A stretch of DNA of 8,149 nucleotides from an uncultured Granulicatella sp. (GCA_900551535.1 URWJ01000061.1:1-8149); one strand, 5' to 3'. Positions 1 through 5,383 are shown, numbered from the stretch's first letter. Program-made: numbers and translations. Notes: generated by a model not told the origin, from the sequence alone.

Positions 1-761
1 ACGCAGAATTAATCACTGCTTTCAACAACGGTTTGAAAAAACTAAAAGAAAGCGGTAAGTATGATGAAATCATCAACAAATACACAACGAATGCTAGCGA
101 AAACACTGAAGCAACAAGCATTCTAGGTTTAATCAAAACAAACTGGCACACTCTTGCAACTGGTTTATGGAACACAATTGTTTTAACCGTTGTTGCTTTA
201 ATCTTTGCAAGCTTAATCGGTATTATCTTCGGTTTAATGAAAACTAGCCAAAACAATATTGTACAGGCTATCGCAGGATTTTACATTGACATTATCCGTG
301 GTGTTCCACTAATCGTTTTAACATTCTTCATTTACTTTGGAATTCCACAAGCATTTGAAATTACGATGCAACCATTCGTCGCAGGTGTCATCACCCTCAG
401 CTTGAATGCTTCTGCTTATATCGCAGAGATCATTCGTGGTGGTATCCAAGCTGTTGATAAAGGTCAATACGAAGCCTGTATGAGTTTAGGCCTTCCATAT
501 TCAAAGAGCATGCGTAAAGTAATCTTACCGCAAGCGATTCGCATTATGGTTCCTTCATTTATTAACCAATTTGTCATCACATTGAAAGATACTTCTATCC
601 TTTCAATTATCGGTATTGCCGAATTAACACAAACAGGTAAAGTCATCATCGCTCGTAACTTACAATCAAGTCAAATGTGGTTAATTGTCGGCGTGATGTA
701 CTTAATCGTGATCGTTCTATTAACGAAACTATCAGCTCACTTAGAAAGGAATTTAAAATAA
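1..761 (+). CDS. Amino acid ABC transporter substrate-binding/permease fusion protein, 5' truncated (GlnP-type)
   Basis: This is the membrane component of a polar amino acid importer; only its 3' part lies in the window. The frame is open from the left edge, and the first residues (AELITAFNNGLKKLKESGKY) read as the C-terminal helix of a periplasmic-binding-protein type 3 domain. The in-frame TTG at 33 is therefore an internal leucine, not a start. A permease domain follows a short linker. It has about five hydrophobic segments and the EAA loop, which contacts the ATPase (EACMSLGLPYSKSMRKVILP, about 470-530). Fusion of binding domain and permease is typical of GlnP-like transporters in Lactobacillales. 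The stop codon TAA overlaps the ATG of the ATPase gene by one base, so the two are translationally coupled. Substrate (glutamine, glutamate or another polar amino acid) cannot be decided from this fragment. Confidence 0.93.
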   Translation, partial: AELITAFNNGLKKLKESGKYDEIINKYTTNASENTEATSILGLIKTNWHTLATGLWNTIVLTVVALIFASLIGIIFGLMKTSQNNIVQAIAGFYIDIIRGVPLIVLTFFIYFGIPQAFEITMQPFVAGVITLSLNASAYIAEIIRGGIQAVDKGQYEACMSLGLPYSKSMRKVILPQAIRIMVPSFINQFVITLKDTSILSIIGIAELTQTGKVIIARNLQSSQMWLIVGVMYLIVIVLLTKLSAHLERNLK

Positions 762-1492
762 TGGCTATTATCGAAGTTCAAAAACTACAAAAGAAATATG
801 GCGACTTAGAAGTATTAAAATCCATCGACCTTTCTATTGAGGAAGGCGAAGTAGTTTGTATTATCGGGCCTTCAGGTTCTGGTAAATCCACTTTCCTTCG
901 TTGCTTAAACCGTCTTGAAAAAATCAATAGCGGGCACATCATCATCGACGGCTATGATTTAACAGACAAAAAAACAAACTTAAATAAAGTTCGTGAGGAA
1001 ATCGGAATGGTGTTCCAACACTTCAACCTCTTCCCTCACCTAAGCGTTCTAGAAAATATCATTCTTGCACCGGTAGAATTAGGTCGTGAGACAAAAGAAG
1101 CTGCAACTGAACATGCGATGGAACTTCTAGGCATGGTTGGTCTTGCAGACAAAGCGGATGTCTCTCCTAAATCTCTTTCAGGTGGTCAAAAACAACGTGT
1201 GGCTATTGCCCGTGCACTTGCAATGAAACCGAAGATGTTATTATTCGATGAACCAACTTCAGCACTCGACCCTGAGATGGTTGGGGATGTATTAGAAGTA
1301 ATGCAAAACCTAGCTAAAGAAGGGATGACGATGGTTGTGGTAACACACGAGATGGGATTTGCGCGTGAGGTTAGCGATCGCGTTATCTTCATGGATGGTG
1401 GTTATATCATCGAAGAAGGAACTCCTGAAGAAGTGTTTGGTAACCCACAAAACGAACGTACTCAAAACTTCTTAAACAAAGTCTTACATTAA
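761..1492 (+). CDS. glnQ: Amino acid ABC transporter ATP-binding protein (GlnQ-type)
   Basis: This is the cytoplasmic ATPase that drives the upstream permease, 243 residues, the usual length for the GlnQ/HisP family. Motifs in order are: Walker A GPSGSGKST (36-44), Q-loop glutamine 86 in MVFQHFNLFPH, ABC signature LSGGQKQR (139-146), Walker B MLLFDEP (159-165) and the switch histidine 196 in VVVTHEMGFA. The start is the ATG at 761. It is preceded by AGAAAGGA (743-750), overlaps the permease stop (TAATG), and gives the family-typical N-terminus MAIIEVQKLQKKYG. An in-frame start further upstream at 677 would run inside the permease gene and add 28 unrelated residues. The gene is followed by a strong terminator, so the operon ends here. 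The symbol is used for the family; substrate specificity is not proven. Confidence 0.95.
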   Translation: MAIIEVQKLQKKYGDLEVLKSIDLSIEEGEVVCIIGPSGSGKSTFLRCLNRLEKINSGHIIIDGYDLTDKKTNLNKVREEIGMVFQHFNLFPHLSVLENIILAPVELGRETKEAATEHAMELLGMVGLADKADVSPKSLSGGQKQRVAIARALAMKPKMLLFDEPTSALDPEMVGDVLEVMQNLAKEGMTMVVVTHEMGFAREVSDRVIFMDGGYIIEEGTPEEVFGNPQNERTQNFLNKVLH

Positions 1493-1502
1493 AATCAACA
1501 CT

Positions 1503-1536
1503 GCTCCTGGTACCAATTGGTGCTGGGAGCTTTTTT
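1503..1536 (+). terminator. Rho-independent terminator of the glnP-glnQ operon
   Basis: A GC-rich stem begins with GCTCC (1503-1507) and closes with GGAGC (1526-1530). It continues inward through wobble pairs to ACC/GGT around an AATT loop. Six T residues (1531-1536) follow directly. It starts 11 bases after the glnQ stop codon. The T-tract also forms the outer part of the left arm of the long inverted repeat at 1520-1840. Confidence 0.9.
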
Positions 1537-1840
1537 GTGCGATAAATATGTGCTAGAAGAAATAATACTTTATTGGTGCTCTTCAAAAGGAAAAAGATAG
1601 ACTTACGTCTTTTTGTTTTTTATTGAAAGAGTCATAGTGGGGCAACGGCGCAAGCCTAGGTCTTGCACCTTTGAAGCTTCAAAGCTGGAGTAAGGAATCA
1701 ATTCCTAACTCCAGCTAATTCACATTCAATGCTATTCCCCACTATTCTTTCAATAAACAAAAAGACTCGTCTATCTTCTTAGCTTTTTGATGGAGCATTG
1801 TTTCTTCTACCTTGTATTTATGTTGCAAAAAATTCAGCAC
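1520..1840. repeat. Long imperfect inverted repeat, about 320 bp, MITE-like or structured RNA
   Basis: The two arms pair in order through many exact blocks: 1520-1525 with 1835-1840 (GTGCTG), 1531-1537 with 1826-1832 (TTTTTTG), 1542-1548 with 1815-1821 (ATAAATA), 1554-1562 with 1801-1809 (TAGAAGAAA), 1577-1581 with 1793-1797, 1583-1588 with 1785-1790, 1594-1602 with 1769-1777 (AAGATAGAC), 1607-1615 with 1758-1766 (GTCTTTTTG), 1619-1630 with 1746-1757 (TTTATTGAAAGA) and 1634-1642 with 1737-1745 (ATAGTGGGG). The core (1594-1642 with 1737-1777) is nearly continuous; the outer arms are more diverged, with an extra ~10 bases in the left arm near 1565-1575. The interior (1643-1736) carries its own hairpins. 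No convincing ORF or transposase is inside. It could be a non-autonomous mobile element, a bidirectional terminator block between convergent genes, or a structured RNA; sequence alone does not decide. Confidence 0.75.
1650..1716. repeat. Cluster of three hairpins in the centre of the long inverted repeat
   Basis: Three adjacent self-complementary units are visible. GCAAG (1650-1654) pairs with CTTGC (1662-1666) around a 7-base loop. A perfect 16-base palindrome, CTTTGAAGCTTCAAAG, lies at 1669-1684. AGCTGGAGT (1683-1691) pairs with ACTCCAGCT (1708-1716); one A/A mismatch then leads into AGGAA/TTCCT around a tight loop. The last stem is about 14 base pairs and shares two bases with the palindrome, so the two compete at their border. 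Together with the outer arms this gives a branched, cloverleaf-like fold. No ORF is evident. Confidence 0.75.
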
Positions 1841-1950
1841 ATTTGTGTAGTGCAGGTATTTTAATCAGCTTTGTCCAGTTTTGGTGTTTTGTGGCTCAAA
1901 CACTCCAAGGTTCTTCGACAAGAAAACCACCTCCACTCCGAGGAAAACAA
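1841..1950. other. Gene-free spacer with minor repeats between the long inverted repeat and the 36-bp palindrome
   Basis: No ORF with a credible start and ribosome binding site was seen on either strand. A + strand open frame crosses the area but runs on through the palindrome and antisense to the XRE gene, so it is judged a shadow. Minor structure: TTCTT (1911-1915) pairs with AAGAA (1920-1924) around CGAC, and the near-identical 10-mers CACTCCAAGG (1901-1910) and CACTCCGAGG (1934-1943) flank that hairpin as direct repeats. Confidence 0.5.
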
Positions 1951-1986
1951 ATACTCAAAATTATCATATATGATAATTTTGAGTAT
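1951..1986 (-). terminator. Perfect 36-bp AT-rich palindrome, probable terminator of the XRE gene
   Basis: The sequence is exactly self-complementary over 36 bases, from ATACTCAAAATTATC on the left to its mirror on the right, centred on CATATATG. It begins 7 bases after the TAG of the XRE gene read on the - strand and is followed in that direction by TTTGTTTT. A weak AU-rich intrinsic terminator is the simplest reading. Perfect symmetry with few G/C pairs would also suit a protein-binding site or the edge of a small inserted cassette. Confidence 0.6.
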
Positions 1987-1993
1987 CTACATT

Positions 1994-2290
1994 CTACTTC
2001 ACTTCAGATTTTGATAATGGCACGATGGCTAGTGTTTTTCCTAAGCATCCTAGAATCTTTAATAAGGTATCTAGTTGCGGCGTACTCTTCCCCGTTTCAA
2101 TTCGAGCGATAACGGGTTGTTTCACTCCACTTAATTCTTCTAATTGTTTTTGGCTAATTCCTAATTCTTTTCTTGCGCGAATGAGTTCACTAATAATAGC
2201 GACTCTTAAATCAGTAGAAGCGATTTCTTCTTGTGTAAATAAATCATTTCTAATATCTTTCCAATTACTTCCGATTGCTGTTTTACTCAT
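1994..2290 (-). CDS. XRE-family DNA-binding protein, HigA-antitoxin-like, without an adjacent toxin
   Basis: A 98-residue protein with an N-terminal extension (1-30) and a Cro/C1-type helix-turn-helix: ISQKQLEELSGVKQPVIARI at 45-64, then ETGKSTPQLDTLLKIL. Length and layout resemble HigA-type antitoxins of the HigB/RelE systems and other small XRE regulators. The ATG at 2288-2290 is preceded by GGGAG about 8 bases upstream. In higBA loci the toxin gene normally lies just upstream of the antitoxin. Here the roughly 160 bases upstream hold only a promoter, operator-like repeats, a palindrome and the rrf2 terminator. The roughly 500 bases downstream hold no recognisable toxin. It is therefore either a solitary antitoxin relic, an autoregulated regulator, or an anti-addiction gene. 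HTH identity is confident; role is inference. Confidence 0.85.
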   Translation of the reverse strand: MSKTAIGSNWKDIRNDLFTQEEIASTDLRVAIISELIRARKELGISQKQLEELSGVKQPVIARIETGKSTPQLDTLLKILGCLGKTLAIVPLSKSEVK

Positions 2291-2328
2291 CTTCTCACTC
2301 CCAATCTTTTAAATTTTCTCTCACCGAT

Positions 2329-2371
2329 ATTATAACTCAAAAGTTATCAATTTTAAATACTTTTAAGTTAT
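2329..2371 (-). promoter_or_regulatory. XRE gene promoter with two operator-like inverted repeats
   Basis: On the - strand a perfect -10 TATAAT (2329-2334) lies 17 bases from a weak -35 TTTAAA (2352-2357). A perfect inverted repeat with ATAACT arms and a 4-base gap (2332-2347) covers the -10 and the spacer. A degenerate copy of the same 16-base unit (2356-2371, one arm intact) overlaps the -35. The two centres are 24 bases apart. Repeats over the promoter fit autorepression by the downstream HTH protein; binding itself is inferred. Confidence 0.65.
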
Positions 2372-2390
2372 TATGCTTTAAAAATAAAAA

Positions 2391-2420
2391 AATCATTATA
2401 ATGTATACATTATAATGATT
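2391..2420. repeat. Perfect 30-bp AT-rich palindrome between rrf2 and the XRE gene
   Basis: The sequence is exactly self-complementary over 30 bases. It runs from AATCATTATAAT to its mirror and is centred on GTATAC. On the - strand it is followed by a run rich in T (2381-2390), so it could act as a second, AT-rich terminator behind the rrf2 terminator. Its arms (TTATAAT/ATTATAA) resemble Fur/PerR-type half-sites but are 6 bases apart rather than 1, so that assignment is not made. With the 1951-1986 palindrome it brackets the XRE gene. Confidence 0.7.
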
Positions 2421-2426
2421 ACTTAA

Positions 2427-2452
2427 AAAGACCGAGCGGCTGCTCGGTCTTT
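2427..2452 (-). terminator. Rho-independent terminator of the reductase-rrf2 operon
   Basis: An 11-bp perfect stem, AAAGACCGAGC (2427-2437) with GCTCGGTCTTT (2442-2452), surrounds a 4-base loop. Read on the - strand it ends in five T residues. The stem begins one base after the rrf2 stop codon. Confidence 0.92.
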
Positions 2453-2453
2453 A

Positions 2454-2876
2454 CTAGTGACATTCAGTTTGGACACCATCAATCATGTCTTGGATGGTGC
2501 GTTTGTTATAGAAATTAATTTGTTGTTGGATTTGTTCTTCTTGCAATTTGCCCATAACGCTTCCCATTCGGGTACTCACAAGGCAGGTTGGGTCGGCAGC
2601 TTCTTTGAAGGCTTTTTCCAAGCGTTCATCCTCAGATACTAATAAGAAGATTTCTCCAAGTCGAACTTCTTTTGGATTACCTTGCCACTGGTAACCACCT
2701 TGTTTTCCCGCAGTGGTTGACACCCATCCTTTCTTCACCGCTTGGCTCATCAATTTTCGAACAATCGCAGGGTTGCTACAAGCATTAAACGCAAGGTCTT
2801 TACTTGAATAACGATTGTCGTGATGAATTGCCAGGTACGTTAGGCAGTGAATCATTACGATAAAGTCATTTCCCAT
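2454..2876 (-). CDS. Rrf2-family transcriptional regulator
   Basis: A 140-residue winged-helix regulator. The N-terminus (MIHCLTYLAIHHDNRYSSKDLA) matches the Rrf2 pattern of a first helix ending in YLA, followed by the recognition region NPAIVRKLMSQAVKKGWV and the wing GKQGGYQW (57-64). A C-terminal dimerisation helix follows. Cysteines are at 11, 33, 98 and 139. The three closely spaced cysteines that bind the Fe-S cluster in IscR and NsrR are absent; only Cys98 lies in that region. A classical Fe-S sensor is therefore unlikely, while a thiol switch is possible. The gene starts 8 bases after the reductase gene ends, and its ribosome binding site (AGTAGGGA) overlaps the reductase stop codon, so the two are co-transcribed. 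It probably controls its own operon; targets are inferred from context only. Confidence 0.9.
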   Translation of the reverse strand: MGNDFIVMIHCLTYLAIHHDNRYSSKDLAFNACSNPAIVRKLMSQAVKKGWVSTTAGKQGGYQWQGNPKEVRLGEIFLLVSEDERLEKAFKEAADPTCLVSTRMGSVMGKLQEEQIQQQINFYNKRTIQDMIDGVQTECH

Positions 2877-2884
2877 AATAATCC

Positions 2885-4252
2885 CTACTTAATTAAGCCG
2901 AATACGTCGTTTAAAGCTTCTGCCATTGTTGGGTGAGTGAAGATTTGATCGCGAAGAACTGTGTAAGGTAAGTTTGCGTTCATTGCAGTTGCGATAATGT
3001 TAATCACTTCATGTGCTTCTTCAGCGAATAATGTCGCACCAACGATTTGGTTTGTTGAAGCGTCCACTAATACTTTGTAGAATCCTACTTGGTTTCCTAA
3101 GATTTTTGCTTTTGGAATCGCCATTGTTGGAAGTTTCGCCACTTTGACTTCGATGCCTGCTTCTTTGGCTTGTTTTTCATTTAAACCAACGCTTGCTAAA
3201 GGTGGGTTAATGAAGGTTGCTGTTGGGAATTTCGCACGTTGTTTTGTTGAATATGTTGTATCCCCTGCTAAGAAACGTTTCACGATACGGAAATCATCTA
3301 ATGATACGAATGTGAATTGTGGTCCGCCGTTTACATCGCCCATTGCGAAGATATGAGGCACGTTTGTTTGTAAGAATTCATTGACTTTGATTGCGCCACG
3401 TTCTGTTAATTCAACGCCAGCTTTGTCTAAATCAAGACCTTGTACGTTTGCACGACGACCTGTCGCAACTAAGACTGCATCTGTTGTAAACGCAACTGGT
3501 GCACCTTCTCCTGTCGTTGCTTCCACTACTGCTTTGCCGCCTTCTTGATGAACTGCTTTTAATTGAACGCCTAGGTTGAAAGTAACGCCTAAAGCTTCTA
3601 ATTGTTCTTTCACAGCTTGTGCTACATCTTCGTCTTCACGAGGAAGGAACGTATCGATTACATCGACAACTGTTACTTTTGTACCGAATTGTGCGTAAGT
3701 TGCAGCAAACTCTAATCCTATAAATCCACTACCGATAATAACAAGGCTTTCTGGATATTCTTCTAAGTTCATGATTGTTTCGCTTGTGTGAATCGCTCCA
3801 CCGATTGTTAAGCCTTCTACTGGTGGTACGAAAGGAGTTGCTCCAGTATTAATGAAAATACGATCTGCTTTGAAGAGTTTTTCTCCTTCTGCAGTATCTA
3901 CAGCTACTGTATGGTCATCTACAAAACGTGCAGTTCCGTCGATAATTTGTGTTTTTTCAACTGAATCTACTTTGTTGTAGTTTGCTGTGTTTAAAGCCGC
4001 AATCAATGCTTTCTTTTCTTGAACGCTCTTTGTATAGTAGCTGCTAGCATCTTCGTTTGAATATTGTTTGCGAAGTGCTTTTGTCGCTAATTTTTTAGAA
4101 GGAATACAGCCGACATTAATACATGTTCCACCGTACATTTCTTTTGATTTTTCGATTAAAATCGTATCTTCTCCAATACTTCCTAAGTATCCTGCTAATG
4201 TTTTTCCGGCTTTACCGAAACCAATAATGATATTTTTTACTGTTGTTGTCAT
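2885..4252 (-). CDS. RclA-like FAD-dependent pyridine nucleotide-disulfide oxidoreductase
   Basis: A 455-residue class I flavin disulfide reductase. Order of motifs: FAD-binding IIGFGKAGKTLA (GxGxxG at 11-16), redox-active disulfide GGTCINVGCIPSKK with Cys44 and Cys49, NAD(P)-binding IIGSGFIGLEFA (174-179), second FAD motif MGDVNGG (304-310), and C-terminal dimerisation domain ending in LRDQIFTHPTMAEAL with the catalytic His440/Glu445 pair. GFGKAGKTLA, MYGGTCIN, FLPRED and the C-terminal LPYTVLRDQIFTHP block closely resemble E. coli RclA (YkgC), a reductase linked to reactive chlorine and copper(II) stress, more than lipoamide dehydrogenase or glutathione reductase. Start ATG at 4250-4252 follows AAAGGTGA. 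It is the first gene of an operon with the Rrf2 regulator. The precise substrate is not shown by sequence; mercuric reductase is unlikely because no vicinal C-terminal cysteine pair is present. Confidence 0.9.
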   Translation of the reverse strand: MTTTVKNIIIGFGKAGKTLAGYLGSIGEDTILIEKSKEMYGGTCINVGCIPSKKLATKALRKQYSNEDASSYYTKSVQEKKALIAALNTANYNKVDSVEKTQIIDGTARFVDDHTVAVDTAEGEKLFKADRIFINTGATPFVPPVEGLTIGGAIHTSETIMNLEEYPESLVIIGSGFIGLEFAATYAQFGTKVTVVDVIDTFLPREDEDVAQAVKEQLEALGVTFNLGVQLKAVHQEGGKAVVEATTGEGAPVAFTTDAVLVATGRRANVQGLDLDKAGVELTERGAIKVNEFLQTNVPHIFAMGDVNGGPQFTFVSLDDFRIVKRFLAGDTTYSTKQRAKFPTATFINPPLASVGLNEKQAKEAGIEVKVAKLPTMAIPKAKILGNQVGFYKVLVDASTNQIVGATLFAEEAHEVINIIATAMNANLPYTVLRDQIFTHPTMAEALNDVFGLIK

Positions 4253-4269
4253 AAAATCACCTTTCTAAC

Positions 4270-4288
4270 TGTAATATTTTTAATTACA
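4270..4288 (-). promoter_or_regulatory. Candidate operator of the reductase-rrf2 operon
   Basis: A perfect inverted repeat, TGTAAT-N7-ATTACA, lies between the -10 box of the promoter and the ribosome binding site, covering the expected transcription start (about 4287) and the first leader bases. A repressor bound here would block transcription. The Rrf2 protein encoded by the same operon is the obvious candidate, by inference. Confidence 0.55.
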
Positions 4289-4293
4289 CTTAG

Positions 4294-4321
4294 AGTATAT
4301 CTCACGAATTCAGAATCACAA
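4294..4321 (-). promoter_or_regulatory. Promoter of the reductase-rrf2 operon
   Basis: On the - strand a -35 TTGTGA (4316-4321) and a -10 TATACT (4294-4299) are separated by 16 bases. They lie about 42 bases upstream of the start codon and just behind the HIT gene terminator. This fits a housekeeping sigma promoter. Confidence 0.65.
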
Positions 4322-4336
4322 AATTATCTGCTCACG

Positions 4337-4366
4337 AAAAAAGACACCTACTTTTGTAGATGTCTT
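4337..4366 (-). terminator. Rho-independent terminator of the GNAT-HIT operon
   Basis: The stem pairs AAGACACCTAC (4341-4351) with GTAGATGTCTT (4356-4366) around TTTT; 11 positions pair, one as a mismatch or wobble depending on strand. On the - strand the stem leads into six T residues. It starts 10 bases after the HIT gene stop codon. Confidence 0.88.
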
Positions 4367-4376
4367 CTTGTACTAT

Positions 4377-4823
4377 TTATAAATACTCTTTTAAACGATT
4401 GACTAATTGAAGCAGGTCATTCTCTTTTGGTTGATATTCTTCAGATGACATTTCTTCCCATGGAACCCACCAGACGGGTCCTCGTCCATTATGCCCATAC
4501 CCTTTCATATCCCCTGCTTTTCTTGGAAATAGATGCCAATGTACATGTGCATCACCATTACCTAGCAATTCGATATTCATTTTCTCAGCTTGAAACGCTT
4601 TTGACACGGCTTCTTGAACAATACTCATTTCTTCAAGAAATTTAATTTTTGTTTCATATTCCATCTGATGCAATTCCGTTACGTGTTCTTTGGCTAGGAA
4701 CAATGTGTACCCTTTAAAATACTGTCCGTCTCCTATTACCACATAACCCGTTTCAAGTTCTTTTACAAAATGCGGATTTTTGCCTTGCTTAATTAACTCT
4801 ATCCGCTCACAAATCAAACACAT
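4377..4823 (-). CDS. HIT-family (histidine triad) nucleotide-binding protein
   Basis: A 148-residue cytoplasmic protein of the HIT superfamily, which hydrolyses or transfers nucleotidyl groups (AMP-lysine, dinucleoside polyphosphates and similar substrates). The triad HVHWH (His93, His95, His97) sits in DAHVHWHLFPR. The N-terminal MCLICERI has Cys2 and Cys5, a pair found at the start of many HIT proteins. Tryptophan-rich VWWVPW follows the triad at 117-122. The start ATG (4821-4823) has AGGAG about 9 bases upstream, overlapping the stop of the acetyltransferase gene; 11 bases separate the genes, so they form an operon. The natural substrate cannot be read from sequence. Confidence 0.93.
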   Translation of the reverse strand: MCLICERIELIKQGKNPHFVKELETGYVVIGDGQYFKGYTLFLAKEHVTELHQMEYETKIKFLEEMSIVQEAVSKAFQAEKMNIELLGNGDAHVHWHLFPRKAGDMKGYGHNGRGPVWWVPWEEMSSEEYQPKENDLLQLVNRLKEYL

Positions 4824-4834
4824 ATACTTAACTC

Positions 4835-5383
4835 CTACTTCAATCTATCTGCTTTAATAATCGAATAATATGCCATATCACAGATACCTTGATTATTCTT
4901 GCCATATTGTCGCAGTGTACCTTCATAAATCATGCCAGCCTTTTGCATCACTTTTCCGCTAGCTGGATTATTCACATCGTGACGTGCGGCTACTCTATTA
5001 CAGCCTGCTTCTTCTAAGAGATAATCGATTACTGCAATAAGCGCTTCTGTCATAATTCCTTTTCCCCAGCATTTGCGACTAAGTGCATATCCAATCTCCA
5101 CAGCGTCCAGCTTTTCTTCCAAATGCACTACATCAATACTACCAACAACCTCATTATTAAATACGATTGCCCATTTGAATTGAAGCGGATTTTGATAGCC
5201 GTCTACCCATCGTTTAATGCTCTCTTTAGTTGTCAGGACAGATTCATGAGGAGGCCACGTCAAATAATGTGTCACTTCTGCATCACTCGACCAATTTTTA
5301 AACATTGAGGCCGCATCTTCTAGTTGAAAAGGTCTAAGCAGTAATCGTTCTGTCTGAATTGTTTTTGTTCCTATTGGATTCAT
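4835..5383 (-). CDS. GNAT-family N-acetyltransferase, RimJ/RimL-like
   Basis: A 182-residue acetyl-CoA-dependent acetyltransferase. The opening IQTERLLLRPFQLEDAASMF is typical of the RimJ/RimL (Acetyltransf_3) branch. The acetyl-CoA pyrophosphate loop is CWGKGIMTEAL (105-115). Motif B follows as NPASGKVMQKAGMIYEGTLRQY (139-160), where family members have N-x-x-S-x-x-V-x-x-K-x-G-F. The start ATG at 5381-5383 has a near-consensus ribosome binding site, AAGGAGG (5391-5397). It is the first gene of an operon with the HIT-family gene. Substrate could be a ribosomal protein N-terminus, another protein or a small amine; the branch is not specific enough to say. Confidence 0.93.
   Translation of the reverse strand: MNPIGTKTIQTERLLLRPFQLEDAASMFKNWSSDAEVTHYLTWPPHESVLTTKESIKRWVDGYQNPLQFKWAIVFNNEVVGSIDVVHLEEKLDAVEIGYALSRKCWGKGIMTEALIAVIDYLLEEAGCNRVAARHDVNNPASGKVMQKAGMIYEGTLRQYGKNNQGICDMAYYSIIKADRLK

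Noticed and set aside
33..35. TTG at 33 as the start of an independent permease gene
   Set aside because: The frame is open upstream to the window edge and the upstream residues match the end of a substrate-binding domain, so the codon is internal.
677..760. N-terminal extension of the GlnQ ATPase
   Set aside because: The extra 28 residues are a different reading frame of the permease C-terminus; the ATG at 761 has the ribosome binding site and gives the normal family N-terminus.
1520..1840. CRISPR array or riboswitch
   Set aside because: There are no regularly spaced direct repeats, and no downstream gene on either strand that a leader of this kind would control.
1798..2112. Open + strand frame of 104 codons across the spacer and the 36-bp palindrome
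   Set aside because: It starts with TTG without a good ribosome binding site, runs through the perfect palindrome and antisense into the XRE gene, and its translation resembles no family.
2025..2312. Open + strand frame of 95 codons opposite the XRE gene
   Set aside because: It is the antisense shadow of a clear HTH protein that has its own promoter and ribosome binding site; no RBS supports the + strand frame.
2391..2420. PerR or Fur box
   Set aside because: The half-sites resemble the consensus, but the 6-base spacing differs from the 1-base spacing of a PerR box, and no metal or peroxide gene starts next to it.
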